From assembly GCA_039707465.1 (NCBI GenBank), contig CM077649.1:11282501-11346500 (forward strand): DNA of 64,000 bases, read 5' to 3'. This DNA is from Rhabdophis nuchalis (lineage: Eukaryota > Chordata > Lepidosauria > Squamata > Natricidae). The translations under genes were made by a program, and so were the position numbers. The notes below the pieces were generated by a model that was not told the DNA's origin, did not search any database, and saw only the letters and a program-made list of their open reading frames with translations. Every line of letters starts with the position of its first letter. Position 1 is the stretch's first letter. Positions 1 to 12,257 of this stretch are shown one piece after another.

Positions 1-1379
1 AAAGAATGGGAAATGTCTTAATTAGGGCCCCTTGAAAACCTGCCGGCATTTGTCATCAGATTCTAGGGAATGTGATATTTTGAAGACTTCCTCTTTTTTA
101 AAATTAACACATTTTATAATTTTATAATTTTTATATCATCCCACTTTATTCAGTGTCCTCAAGTTTAGTTTGTTCTTTTTTTCAAGGTTAGGCTCTTTGG
201 TGGCATCATCTTAAAATGCTTTTAATAATAAAACAGGTAGACTATATATGTTGCCTTTCTGGTGTTTTAGATTATTTTAACATCTCTTGAACATTGACTA
301 TTCTAGCTGTGTCGTATGGGAGTTGCAATCCAAAGAACCTGAAAAAACATCTGTTTGTTGCTCTCTGATCTAATCTGTTTAGATTATAGGGGGTATAAAT
401 TGTACCCCTTTCTGCATTGCAAATGAAACTAACTGATCTGTTTCTACGGAAGAAACTAAACAGGACACAAATCTGACTTCACAAATGGATACATTCAGAA
501 TTGGCTTTTTAAAAAGGCCTTTTAGGTACTTTCCACGGCACTCTTCCACTTTATTGAGCAGTATTTTTATTAACATGTATTGCTTTCATTTTGAAACATA
601 CTACCATTCATGAAGCAATTCAGCTTTTATCTCCTGAAACTCATATTAAAAAATAAACTTCAACATGTATGTGATTTTACTTTCTTTGATCAGCTCACTA
701 TTACAAGGAGCTGTTCCATGAATCATGACAATTAATTAGATAAGTCATCAGAAAGTATTGCACATTCCATTTTCTATTTTCACCTTCTTGAGTTCTATCC
801 TTTACCCAATTTGGGGTGGGGGTGGTTTGACTCAAGCTAGTGTTTTAATTTCTAGCCGTTAAAATCCAGAAAAACTAGTACCAAGTAAATAGGTTCACCT
901 TTAAGGTGCCATGACATCTTTAGTTTTTGCTGCAACAGACTGATGTGATTACCGCTCTAGAAAATATAGATATGCTAGAAAAAACTATTTCCCAATTAAA
1001 GCACTGTGTGTGGTTTTTTATGCAACTAAATTAATCATTGTTGCAACTTAAACACTGATTTCTGTACATGAAATTGGATTTGAAATACATATTGCACAGC
1101 ACATGGACAGACTTAGCCATAGTTTCAACTTGGAAACTGAAAATTCTAGACCAAACTAAGTCAAAAAATGCTAGAGAATTTCTGGAAATCTGGCGCTCCA
1201 AAATAAACTATCAACATTAACATACCAATAAACAACATTTGCACGTCATTCAACCCCAAGATAAGCAGGGTTTAACACTAGGATTAATACCGGACTAACA
1301 ATTGAGCAGTACATAATATCCCAATCCAGGTACTACCAACTCAGTTATTTACTCAAACAGCAAACAATCATCTAATCAA

Positions 1380-1540
1380 GGAACTATCAAGAAGAATACA
1401 TTCTCCTCAATACCAATAGGGCAAACCACTATGGACAAACAGAGAGCAAGCCCCAATCCCTTCTAGCATTGAAGGTATTACCTAGTTGGGTAATGAAACA
1501 TCAGCAAGAAAACAACCAAGTTCAGAGAACACCAAGGACT
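1380..1540 (+). repeat. Possible 3' end of a dispersed repeat, family not assigned
   Basis: The stretch around 1440-1535 (CTAGTTGGGTAATGAAACAT, then AAGAAAACAACCAAG and CAGAGAACACCAAGGA) resembles a motif I associate with vertebrate interspersed repeats ending in 'GAAACGTCTGCAAGAAAAC'. No terminal repeat or target duplication is visible, so edges and family are uncertain. Confidence 0.3.
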
Positions 1541-1843
1541 ATATATTTTGTATACTTTTGAGGGGAAATTGCTTTGCAATATGATTTTATACCATTTTTA
1601 AAATTTGAATTACATTTCTTGAAATTTGAAATATGCGGAAGAGTTTTTATGTGACACAGGGATACCAAAGAATTGGAAAAGAATATCCATTGTTTGTTAC
1701 ATTCAGTAAAATTATTGTCTGTATTAAATAAAATTGATAGCTGCAAAAGATAAATAGCTAACTTGATCCCCAAGTACTTCTTCCCAAAATTGTTTGTTCA
1801 GAGGCAGACACAAATCAGCAGGAACATCATGCATACTATAGGG

Positions 1844-2188
1844 CAGTGATGGCGAACCTATGGCACAGGTGCCACAGGTGGCACGCGGAACCATTTCTTA
1901 GGGCACACGAAGCGTTTCCCTGTCAGCACTAGTGCGCATGTGTGCATTGACCAGCTGATTTAGGCCTTCTTTTGAGGCCGTTTTTCGCCCTCTGAAGGCT
2001 TCAGGGAAGCTCCTGAAGCCTCTGGAGGTGGGGAGGGGAGGCTGTTTTCATCCTCCCCAGGCTGCTAGAAAGCACGCCAAAAGCAGGGGGTCACACACAT
2101 AGCATTATGGATGTGGCACACCCATGCACGACCCCTCTGCGCTCCCCCCGTTTTTGGCACACGAGCCAAAAAAGGTTAGCCATCACTG
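1844..2188. mobile_element. Non-autonomous hAT element, 8-bp TSD CTATAGGG
   Basis: The ends are CAGTGATGGCGAACC and GGTTAGCCATCACTG, imperfect inverted repeats of the hAT type. The 8-bp CTATAGGG flanks both ends exactly (1836-1843 and 2189-2196). The 345-bp interior has no coding sequence. Confidence 0.93.
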
Positions 2189-2770
2189 CTATAGGGACTT
2201 CATGGCGAGATTTTTTTTAGTTATAACCTGCCTCTGTACCAGATATTTCATACTATAATTTTATATCTTTTATTTAAATCTCCATTTTCCAGTATATGAA
2301 ACCCATTTTAAAAACTGAAAAATTTTAGAATATATACAATAAAGGACTTTGCAAGCACTATTTTACATGAAAAACGTATGCATACAGTATGCAGTAATCA
2401 TGGATTTATTACAATCACATCAATAAAAGGAAAGCAATAAAATGAATAGTATTACTACAAATTGCAATCAGAAAATAGTAATACTTGTATTCTAAATATG
2501 TATGTTTTCCTTGATTTTCATCATATTTATATATTTACCTTCTTATATCCCTTGAATTACTTTTGACGTTGTCACAGAAAACATCACTTGGTTTCTGAAC
2601 TATCACATATCATTTCCTCATTTTTGCAATTATAAATCATCTATAAATTTAATCTGCACTAGTAATTCAATGAAATTTTACCAAAAAAGTTTCTGTGGTG
2701 AACAAACAGTTCAGGCAGGAGATTACCTTTACCAACTTGATTTTAGAGTTCTGTGACTAATGTAATAATT

Positions 2771-2959
2771 TAGTGGTTTTCAACCTTTTCTTCACCATGG
2801 ACTCCTTTTAAATATACATATTTTTGGCCATGACCCCCAAGACTTAACTCAAGATTTAAATCATAACATTTCTTCAAGACTTTGTGGACTACCGGTGATC
2901 ACATCGCCATTGCCCCCCCCCCCGACTTGGGTCTATGGACCACAGGTTGAGAATTACTG
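2771..2959. mobile_element. hAT MITE with TAGTGGTTTTCAACC end (SPIN/Buster-like TIR)
   Basis: The inverted ends read TAGTGGTTTTCAACCTTTT and rc(AGGTTGAGAATTACTG), close to the CAGTGGTTCTCAACC ends seen in SPIN-type and related hATs. The 8-bp TAATAATT flanks both sides (2763-2770 and 2960-2967). It is only 189 bp long. Confidence 0.88.
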
Positions 2960-2967
2960 TAATAATT

Positions 2968-3335
2968 TTTATTTATTTATTTATTTATTACTTTTATATA
3001 CCGTCCCCTCTCCAGAACATGGGACTCGAAATTGATTTTGTTTATTTATTTTATTTTATTTTATTAAATTTATACCCCGCCCTTCTCCTACAAAAGGACC
3101 CAGGGCGGCGCACAGGTAAATTAAAACACAACGTACATAAATAGATCAATTATTAAAATCCAATTAAATTAAATTACCCTGTGCTAAAACATTTTAAAAT
3201 TCTCTAATTAAAATTTATAACTAAAAAGTCCAGATCGGGTGTTTATCCTAGGCCGGCTTGTTGGAATAAATGCGTTTTCAGACGCCGGCGGAAAAGGCGG
3301 AGGTCTGTGGTGGTACGGAGTTGGGGAGGAAATAT
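2968..3335 (-). mobile_element. L2-group LINE 3' end(s), two partial tails
   Basis: A TTTA tail is followed by 'ATATACCGTCCCCTCTCC' and then, from about 3040, a second tail with CCCCGCCCTTCTCC and CCCAGGGCGGCGCACAGG. It continues to the C-terminal codons (GGCCGGCTTGTTGGAATAAA onward). Both are 5'-truncated and nested or adjacent. Confidence 0.8.
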
Positions 3336-3445
3336 TTCAAATTATAATTAGAAGAAAAATAAAACATTAAAATTGACATTCTTCACTTTTTAAAGTTTAC
3401 ATATTTAGAAATGTAGAAAAATATTCTGATAGTAAAATGTAAAAA

Positions 3446-3820
3446 CAGGAATGTCAAACTCAAGGCCCAGGGGCCCCCGATCCGGCCCCGGGGAATGCTT
3501 AAATCTGGCCCGTGGGGCAACCCTGGAAACAGCAAAACACTGGCCTGTGGTGCATTTGCCAGCTAAAATGGAGCTCATGAGGGCCACAGGAGCCCTCCTG
3601 AGCTCCATTTTCACTGGCAGAGGGTTGCAGGAAGCTGTCTCAGCCAAAAACAGAGCTTGGGAGCCCGTTTTCTCTGGCAGAGCGCTCGGGTCGCCACAGG
3701 TGCCCCCAACACGAATGACGTCGAGCTGGACACACCCACCCTGGCCACGCCCACCCCATCCCTCTGAGGTCAAACACAACCTTGATGCACCCCTCAATGA
3801 AATCGAGTTTGACACCCCTG
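3446..3820. mobile_element. hAT-like non-autonomous element with GTTTGACACCCCTG end
   Basis: The ends CAGGAATGTCAAACTC and GAGTTTGACACCCCTG are inverted repeats. The interior includes inverted GGAGCTCATGAGGGC / GCCCTCCTGAGCTCC arms. The flanks (TGTAAAAA and ATATAGAA) do not match, so the insertion is old or the edges are altered. Open frames here of up to 136 codons on both strands reflect GC-rich palindromic sequence rather than genes. Confidence 0.7.
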
Positions 3821-4112
3821 ATATAGAATGTTTTAAAATTATCCAAGATTAAATGTCCTAAAAAATGTAGTAGCCTAAAATGCGACCGTTGACTAGCAAC
3901 AATACATAAACGTCTGACTTACTATCTTATGTTCCTATGTACTGGTTGTCAGGGGAAAGCCTAGAAAACAATTCCTGTTCTGCCATTTTAGTAAGATTTA
4001 GTAGCGTTTTATGGTGGAAAAGTAACAATATAACTATTATAGCAAAATAACAAATAGTATGGCATGAAAACTATATTTCTGGTAAAAATGCAGGAAGCAA
4101 AATAGTATTTAC

Positions 4113-4770
4113 AGTTATACAATACAATAGCGAAGTTGGAAGGGATCTTGGAGGTCATCTAGTCCAACCCCCTGCCTAGGCAGGAAGCCCTATACCGTTT
4201 CAGACAAATGGCTATCCGACATCTTCTTAAAGACTTCCAGTGTTGGGGCATTCACAACTTCTGGAGGCAATTTCTGTTCCACTGATTAATTGTTCTCACT
4301 GTCAGGAAATTTCTCCTCAATTCTAAGTTGCTTCTCTCCTTGATTAGTTTCCACCCATTGCTTCTTGTTCTGCCCTCAGGTGCTTTGGAGAATAGTTTGA
4401 CTCCCTCTTCTTTGTGGCAACCCCTGAGATATCGGAACACTGCTATCATGTCTCCCCTGGTCCTTCTTTTCATTAAACTAGACATACCCAGCTCCTGCAA
4501 CCGTTCTTCATATGTTTTAGTCTACAGTATCCTAATCCTCTTTGTTGCTCTTCTCTGCACTCTTTCTAGAGTCTCCACATCTTTTCTACATTGTGGTGAC
4601 CAAAACTGAATGCCGTATTCCAAGTGTGGCCTTACCAAGGCCTTATAAAGTGGTATTAACACTTCACGTGATCTTGATTCTATCCCTCTGTTGATGCAGC
4701 CTAGAACTGTGTTGGCTTTTTTGGCAGCTGCTGCACACGGCTGGCTCCTATTTAAATAGTTATATAATTT
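4113..4770 (-). mobile_element. CR1-L3 LINE, 5'-truncated 3' end
   Basis: Read on the minus strand, the translation includes [16 protein letters not shown] and [15 protein letters not shown], the C-terminal part of CR1-type reverse transcriptase. The 3' UTR has CTGCCTAGGCAGGGGGTTGG and an ACAAT tail. AGTTATACAAT (4113-4123) and AGTTATATAAT (4760-4770) look like an 11-bp target duplication with one change. The frame has stops, so it is not coding. Confidence 0.9.
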
Positions 4771-5065
4771 GGATTGTGATAAATAGTTTACCTGGTTTGT
4801 TGACATTTTCCTGCCCTGCCCCATCTCCCCCTTGGCTGTTACCTAAGCACGGGCAGCTTGGACTACTAAACCTTGAAGTATATGTCTGCCAGACAGAAGA
4901 TATTCCATATTCCTCTCTGGTTTTCAATACCAGCCACTGGATTATTAGAAAGCAGTATGTAATAATCTGTGCCGTTATGCTGCCTTTTACAAAGCAATTT
5001 TGTAGAAATATAAGAAACTAATAGGTTTTCTATTGCAGACATAAACACATAATTCTATTGTCTAT

Positions 5066-5268
5066 AACAAACTGCCCAAGGAAGTCCACTAGTCCAGGGG
5101 TCTCCAACCTTTGCAACTTTAAGTCTGCAACCTTTGCAACTTTAAGTCTGAAGGACTTCAGCTCCCAGACTTCTCCAGCCAGCAAAGTCTGGGAGCTGAA
5201 GTCCGTCAGACTTAAAGTTGCAAAGGTTGGAGACCCCTGGACTAGTGGACTTCCTTGGGCAGTTTGTT
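5066..5268. repeat. Fold-back structure around a palindromic MITE
   Basis: The MITE at 5095-5239 (CAGGGGTCTCCAACC to GGTTGGAGACCCCTG) is flanked by inverted, not direct, copies of about 29 bp. The left flank ends CCACTAGTC and the right begins GACTAGTGG, and both extend through AACTGCCCAAGGAAGT. The left half of the MITE also has an internal repeat of AACCTTTGCAACTTTAAG. Confidence 0.85.
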
Positions 5269-5346
5269 TGCCACTGGGAGAACAGTCTGCTGGACTAAAT
5301 GGGCCATTGGTGCAATTCATCACGATAATGCTTATGTTCTTATGTT
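5260..5346 (+). mobile_element. Probable CR1-type LINE 3' end
   Basis: CTGGACTAAATGGGCCATTG followed by a short CTTATGTTCTTATGTT tail resembles the octamer-like 3' ends of reptile CR1 elements. Only about 80 bp is present. Confidence 0.45.
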
Positions 5347-6224
5347 AAGATTATAGGTTAGGATAGTATCCTCTATGTCTAAATTTCCTTCTGTATTCAG
5401 TCTTTATATTGGAAAGGAGGTTCTTCCGCTAGCCTGTTAAGACATGTTGGGACAAGGAGTTAAAAATAACACGTAAGCAAATAAAACATTGCATTAGATT
5501 TTTCAGCATTTTGCATTGATCTATAATTACACAGCATTATTGATATTCTTGAGCAATTCTTCTAGAGAATAAATGTGAAAGGTTGTCATAATTCATGATG
5601 TCACTGAACGGGCATGGGGAGCAGAATTCAGGAAAAAGAAACTCTTATTTAGCTAATCATCACTTAGTTCAACAATAAAAGTCCTGCTGATCATTTAACA
5701 GACCTAACAGAATGTTTCTGCAGTTCTAGCATTTAATTGTGGAATTCTCTTTCCAGAGAAATCAGCCTTGTTCCTTTACTGTGAACTTTTCATATAGTAC
5801 TGAAAATGTCCTACAGGCATCAAAATTTAAATTAATTCCATATTCTTTTGCTTGATGTGAGAATTTGTCAATCAAAACAGAATATGAAAATATTAAAAGA
5901 TGTGGAGTTTATTTAAGATATTTATAACTGAACTTTAGCAAATAGAATGGATCCTTTCTAACAATGGAGCATTTCAAGTAGCAGTTACAATATGCAAGGA
6001 CAGACAAAATAAAAATGGAAATGTGCACCAGAAACTGCATTTTATAAAACACAGCAGCTAAAACATCTTGAAAACCTCTCATGAATAAACCATAATCGGA
6101 AATCAGATTAGTTCTAAAATCTGGATGCAATAACATTCAAGGCCCTTTTGTGAATTCAATCTGCCTAAACTATAAACGTCAGAATAGCTCAGACAGGAGG
6201 ATGCCTGTAAAATAACCTGTCCCA

Positions 6225-6546
6225 AGCATGTGCTCACCGACCACCTGGTCTTTGGGTTTCCAGCGCTCCAGCATGCATGAAGACCAACTGTCCCATACAC
6301 ATGCGCACACCGAAAACCCAAAAACCTGGTGGCCAGCATGCGCACCAGCCAGCTGGTCTTCGAGTTTCCAGGGTTCTGCACATGTGAAGACCAGCTAGCC
6401 AGCACGCATGCATATGGCAGAAACCCGAAGACTAGGCAGCTGGTGCACGCATGTGCGCCAGCCAGCTGGAGTTTCCAGGGCTCCGGCACGTGTAAAGACC
6501 AGCTGGCTGGCGCGTATGCACATTCTGGTTTGGGCACTCGATGCCA
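6225..6546. repeat. Tandem GC-rich repeats, probable core of a decayed hAT
   Basis: Several degenerate units of roughly 75 to 80 bp carry 'GTTTCCAGGG', 'CCGGCACGTGTAAAGACCAG' and 'CTGGCTGGCGCG', some inverted. The right edge GTTTGGGCACTCGATGCCAT with CAGTGATATAG resembles a hAT end. No matching left end was found. Confidence 0.5.
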
Positions 6547-7563
6547 TCAGTGATATAGATTTTTAAGATACTAGAGCTTACCCAGCACCAGATTTTACCT
6601 AAACATTTCACAGTGCCAATTGCACAAGAATTCTACTGGAACATTTTTTTCCTTTAATTTTTTAAATTTTCCCTGCTTTGTAGTTAGTTCAGTACTGCTT
6701 TACTTCAATTATTAGCATTTGTGGATGGGAGGGAGGAGAGTTTTCAGTGCCCGTTTGAAGCACTTCCCCTTTGTTATATTGACACATGTACAAAGGAGGC
6801 AAGACTTTAGTTGCACTGCCAGGTCGACCACCTCGCTTTTTAGGTCCCCAATTCATGGACACTTCTGCTTTTAATCCTGGAAGTTAAGCATTTTACTAGT
6901 TTTTCCTATTGAAACACAAGAGAAACTCTGGATGGAAGCAAGGTAAAATAAGACATTCTTGGCTATTGTGCAAAATTTCTCCATTTTTCATGTATGGAGT
7001 AAGTTGCAAGTAGATTTGGAAAAAAACGTTCCTGCTATTGAATAGAAGCCACAGTAGTATGAATCTACTGTGGGAATATCTAATTTGAAGAAAGGAAAAG
7101 TTGTGTGTTTTTTTAAATCACCAGAAGAAAATTATCATGCATTTTAAGTCCTGGAGCAGACGTCAAAGTATGCCAGAATGTGCTCCCTTGCAGCGTAGAA
7201 GCTGTGAGGTTAACTGCTGCTCTGTAGTGACAGCTGTTTCTGACGAGGGAGGTAAGACATGCATTTGAGCACTGAAACCTCTGTAAACTAAATGGCTCTG
7301 AATCAGAACTGAAAAACAGTTCAGCATTCTGACTCATGCTGACGTTTGGCTCCTATTTATAGGAGAACATGAAAGCTGCTTTAAACATCCAAATTAACCA
7401 TAATAAAGAAGATTTTTGAAAAGTAGTCAAAATGTGAGTCTTATAGCAAAGTGAATCAGAAGAACGAAAGTAAATTGATATCTGTCAGTGACAAATCTAT
7501 TACATAGTTTAAAAATCAAAGCCCAGAGCTTGTCGTCAGCCAGATGAATTGCATCACCTAGGA

Positions 7564-7698
7564 CAGGGGTCTGCAAAGTCGGCTCTTTTAAGACTGGTGG
7601 ACTTCAACTCCCAGAGTTCCCCAGCCAGCTATGCTGGCTGGGGAACTCTGGGAGTTGAAGTCCACCAGTCTTAAAAGAACCGACTTTGCAGACCCCTG
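7564..7698. mobile_element. Palindromic hAT MITE (GTCTGCAAAGTCGGCTC type), TSD ACCTAGGA
   Basis: A near-perfect 135-bp palindrome from CAGGGGTCTGCAAAG to CTTTGCAGACCCCTG, centred on CAGCTATGCTGG. ACCTAGGA flanks both sides exactly (7556-7563 and 7699-7706). Confidence 0.96.
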
Positions 7699-9599
7699 AC
7701 CTAGGATTTGAGCAAGCTTGTTTGATTTCTTGCCTTTTCCTTTATCTTAAGTAGGACACATTCCATTTATTATTTGGGGATGGAAATATTTTGTTAAACT
7801 GCTATTCTTGCATAGTGTATTGCTTTCTGCTTTTCATTTGACTGATGGAAGCCACTGGTCATAAAGTAAGATTAAAAAAGAAAAGTTCTCCATTAAAAAT
7901 TGGACTTCTTATAATTTCTGATTGCTACTAATCATTAAAAAAAATTAATAGTTTTCCAGATGGATTAGGTTGTACCATTATTGAGATAATAGCCTGGTTA
8001 AACTGACGCAGCAAAACCTATAAAATCTTGCTCGGCTAGTATCTGTAGCTGCTGCCCTCTTCTCAATGGCTGACTTATTAGCTTAACAACTGGTTGTGAT
8101 GATGGATGCTTCTCTGAGTGTGTACCACAAGCCTTTGTAAGTGAATCATTTGGGAAATAAAACAAAAACAACAATTTTAAAGAAACTTTTCGGTTTCAGT
8201 TTTCAGTTAAAAAATGCCTCTTTTCCAGTGTTTCATGTGGGAGGGGCTACTCATGGGTATTCTGACAGCCTGATTGGTCCAGAGACTGAGGGGAATTCTT
8301 TAATAGGCCTCTTCCTCCCCTTGGCTCCCCCAGTTTCCTCTCAGTCTTTGGTCCAAACAGACTGGTTCGTTGGCTCTACTTGAGGAAAGTTTATTTCAAC
8401 TAATTGGATTTGCGATTTAATTGGCTTTAACTGTAAAATTTCAAATTCTAAAACTGTGTGAGTGAGCTGCTGGCATCTAAGAGAGGCTGTTGGAGGCTGC
8501 CTCCTTAGCGGGGGTGGAGCGCCAGTCCGGCATCCCCCTCTTACCCTAAGCAGCCAGGTGGAGAACTGTCTGGTCCCTGGTACTATGGGGGTGACAGGCT
8601 TCTTCGAAAAGCTCAGCGGGAGGATGGTGCCTGCTCCCTTATCGATCACCTGCAGCAGTGCGCCACTTGGGAGCTCGAGGCCGATTGGCAAATTTGACAG
8701 GAGCAAACGTTTGAAGATGCCACAAAGCGGCGGCCATTTTGAGGAGGTCATCGAGCCATTTCAAGGCAACAGGAGTTGGTGACCATTTTGAGAAGGTGGC
8801 TGTGCTAGAATTTCATTGCGGCTACTTATCGAGGCCAACCTAAAGCCGCTGCGCCAGCGTTGGAGTGTGAAGCAAACCATCGCCCACAGCCACGTCACCT
8901 GAGGGTGTCAGAGTGGCAGTTTGAAGTGCTGTGAGTAGGAGGAAGATGGCGGCCGCCAGGGACGACACTGGGTAGAGCTCCCCAGGGAATTACCAAGCCC
9001 CTGAGGTGGAAGAGAGCAACAGGTCCCAAACCAGGGCAGCAGCCTACAAGCCCTTGGCTGCCCAGTTTCCCTCCAGAGCTGCTGTTCGAGATGAACAGCA
9101 CAGAGAGCGAGCTCTGGAGAAACAAATAGCTGAGGCGGAGAGAATGCAGGAAGCCCAAGGCAGTCCTAGCCCCCTCCCATCAGTCCAGGTCCACAGCCTA
9201 TGCTATCACCGAGGGCAATTAGAAATGTGATGGGGATCCCCTGGAAGACACATCTAGGGATTATCTTCCCCTAGCTGCTCTTGCTCCCCAAGGGCCAGGT
9301 GATCAAGGTCCCACAGAGAAGGATTTAGATGATCTGGACCTCCTCCCCAACAGCATCCGGAGGCTTATTGCCTCAGCCATTACTAAAGGCATAGTTATTG
9401 GTTTAAGACAGCAAGGGGATAAGCCCCATGGGGATAAGAGGCCCTGGGCAGGGTCCCAGGTTAGACAACCTAGCAACAAGGGCCCGGCACGTGACTCATC
9501 CAGGCCAGCCTCCCCTTCCATAGTCAGCGAGGGCTCTGTGATGGGAGAGGAGCCCCAACGTGAAATGGAATTCTCTGAAGATGAGGAGGCCCCTCCTCC

Positions 9600-10770
9600 T
9601 GACCCCCAGCATTTCTGGGTCTCTTCGACCCTAGACCTCAAGTGCATGAATGCCTACCTGCTCTATAGATGCTTCAAAATGTCCTCCCTGAGATCAATAT
9701 TACAGGGGATCAGACAGGGGGACTACCTGGCATCTGTGGACTTCACAGAGGCATACTTGCACATCCAGATCCTACTGCAACATTGAAAGTATCTCAGGTT
9801 CTCGTACAAGGGGTCCCACTACCAGTACAGGACCCTTCCCTTCGGTCTAGCCTCAGCCCCACGCACATTCACAAAGGTCCTGGCGGCATTGGCAGCTCAC
9901 CTATGCTCCATCCTGGTGAGACTCCAATGCTACTTTGACGATATCCTGGTACACACCCAGTCGTGCATGCAGGCACCCCATGACCTCAACTTCACAAACT
10001 GGACGTTACAGACCGTGAACTTCCAAAAAAGTCAGCTCTCACCCACAACCAAGATCCTTCATCTGGTATCAGTAATAGACTCCATAGCAGGACTAGTCCT
10101 ATTATCCCCAGACTGGCGCTCCAGTCTGCAGACATTGGTCCAACAGGTGTGCGCAAGTCAATCTGTTTTCATCTTGGACCTGTTGCAGCTCCTAGGCAAG
10201 ATGGTGTCATGCATTGGGATAGTTCCCTGGGCGCGCCTGCATGCAAGGGTTCTGCAATGGGCCCTCATCCCATATCAGAAGTGACTCATGAGCAACTCAA
10301 TGATGACCATTCCATTCCAAGCCGATGTGCGACTATCTCTACACTGGTGGCTCTCACCAGCTCTACAGCACAGGTCCGAGTTCAGGGAGCCAGAGATGCC
10401 AGCTTAAATGGTTGGGGGGCTCTGATGGGCTCCCAGCTGGCGCAGGGTCGGTGGACAGTCTCAGACCTACGCCACAATATAAACTGGCTAGAACTGACAC
10501 TTTGGCACTTTGCCAATTCCAGAACTCCTTAATCAACAAGCATGCCCTCCTCCTGATGGACAACATGGCCACAAAGGCCTACGTAAACCATCAGGGGGGC
10601 ACACACTCCAGGAGTCTTTGGCTCGAAGCTCTGAAGCTCGGATCGTGGGCAGAGAGACATTTGTTGTCAATAGCGGTAGAGCACATCTCAGGGACGGCCA
10701 ACCACCAGGCTGATTGGCTAAGCCGAGCAACCATAGACCATGGGGAGTGGCAGCTTCACCCCGCACTGTT
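9600..10770 (+). pseudogene. DIRS reverse transcriptase / RNase H remnant
   Basis: RT fingers and palm (SVDFTEAYLHIQI, then a frame change, then LPFGLASAPRTFTK and YFDDILVH) are spread over three frames. The connection and RNase H follow (GWGALMGSQLAQGRWT, LLMDNMATKAYVNHQGG, VEHISGTANHQADWLSRA). A stop after about 9785 and shifts near 9800-9900 and 10290-10500 break it. The longest open piece is 10325-11167. Confidence 0.85.
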
Positions 10771-11189
10771 CCACAAGATTTGTCTACAGTTTGGCATGTC
10801 GTTGGTGGACCTTTTTGCAACTCCGGCGAACGCGCAGCTCCCACATTTTTTCACGAGGTTTCCAATTTGGAGTTCAGAAGAGACGGACGCCTTGAGGAAC
10901 AGATGGCCGAAAGCCCTACTCTACGCCTTTCCACCCCTCCCTCTGATACCAGGGACCCTGAGAAAAGTAGAAGTAGAGAGAGCCGACATCATCCTGCTAG
11001 CCACGCAGTGGCCCAGACGGCCATGGTTTGTGGATTTAGTCCAAATGTCAGTCTCTGTACCGTGGAGGATTCCTCAGGAAGAAATCTCCTTGTGCCAGGG
11101 GGTCCTGATCCACCCGGACCCGCAGTGGCTCCACTTGACTGCCTGGCACTTGAGTGGAGCCTCCTGAGGAATGCAAACCTCTCCTTGTG

Positions 11190-12125
11190 AGTCATTGCGA
11201 CCACAAGGATCTATAATTCCACATGGTTGGCATTCGCCAAAAGGTGTTCCTCCTTCAACATATCACCTATTGTGGTCTCAGTTCCCCAGGTCCTTGACTT
11301 TTTGCAGGACGGACTTGACAAGGGCCTGACCCGTAACACCCTTCAGCGACAAGTGTCGGTGCTGTCATCAGTGCCTGCCGGGGAAGGTAACACCCCTCTG
11401 TCACAACTGCCAAATGTTAGGAGATTCCTACGGGGAGCCGCAAACCTGTGTCTGCCCATAATCCATAGGTTTGCAACGTGGAACCTTCCCTTGGTTCTCA
11501 GAGCATTGACAGAGTCCCCCTTCGAGCCCTTAAGGATGGTCCATCTCAGAATTTTATCTCTGAAGGTTGCGTTGCTGGTCGCTGTAACCTCGGCCAGGTG
11601 CATCTCAGAACTGGGGGTGCTGCCATCTAGGGGGTACCTCTGTGTATTCCACCAAGATTGGGTGATCTTTCGGTTAGATCCAACATTCCTCCCGAAGGCA
11701 CAGGAGATCATACTTCCAAACTTTTGCCCAATGCCTTCCCACAAGAGGGAGTGCCTCTGCAACCGGCTGGATGTTCAACCGCCTCTCCGTATTTATCTAC
11801 GATGAATGGCAGCATTCCATAAATCTGAGGCACTATTTGTCTCATTCCAGCTCACCACCATGGGGGCTAGGGTCTCCTCTACAACTATTGGCAGATGGCT
11901 GAGACAGTCCATCGTCACAGTATAGGAAGCTTCAGGTCAGACTCCTCCTTTGGGGATCACAGCCCACTCCACATGGAGCGCAGCGACCATGGTGGCGTGG
12001 GCCATTAGAACCCCATTCGAGGACATCTGCAGGGGAGCCACGTGGACAACCCCGACACCCTTCATTCACCACTATCGGCTGGATGCCTTCGCATCTGCTG
12101 AAGCGTCCTTCAACAGGTGGTGGCC
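11190..12125 (+). pseudogene. DIRS tyrosine recombinase remnant
   Basis: The open piece 11227-11805 reads LDFLQDGLDKGLTRNTLQRQ, VLSSVPAGEG and LLVAVTSARCISELGVLPS. This is the core-binding domain and the start of the catalytic domain, with TSAR-x-SEL containing the box-I arginine. The C-terminal part continues in other frames (HSTWSAATMVAWAIRTPFED). Stops at 11806 and later show decay. Confidence 0.82.
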
Positions 12126-12198
12126 ACTCCACTTCCTATGTCTTAGCTTTCCCTCCCGTATCGCACACTGGAAAATGAACATTGGTCCTTACCTGAAC

Positions 12199-12257
12199 GT
12201 CCGCCCTGGATCCTTTTGGAGAAGGGCGGGATATAAATCAAATAAATAAATAAATAA
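12199..12257 (+). mobile_element. 59-bp L2-group LINE tail inserted in the DIRS element
   Basis: The sequence from CCGCCCTGGATCC to the AAATAAATAAATAA tail is a severely truncated LINE 3' end. It interrupts the internal complementary region of the DIRS and is flanked by AACGT on the left and ACGTT on the right, suggesting a short target duplication. Confidence 0.75.

Noticed and set aside
3405..3852. Open frames of 136 and 133 codons on opposite strands
   Set aside because: They lie inside a hAT-like element with inverted ends and no protein similarity I recognise; GC-rich palindromes give mirror open frames.
9006..11805. Open frames considered as a retrovirus-like gag-pol
   Set aside because: A tyrosine recombinase, inverted terminal repeats and an internal complementary region point to a DIRS element, not a retrovirus; no LTRs or aspartic protease are seen.
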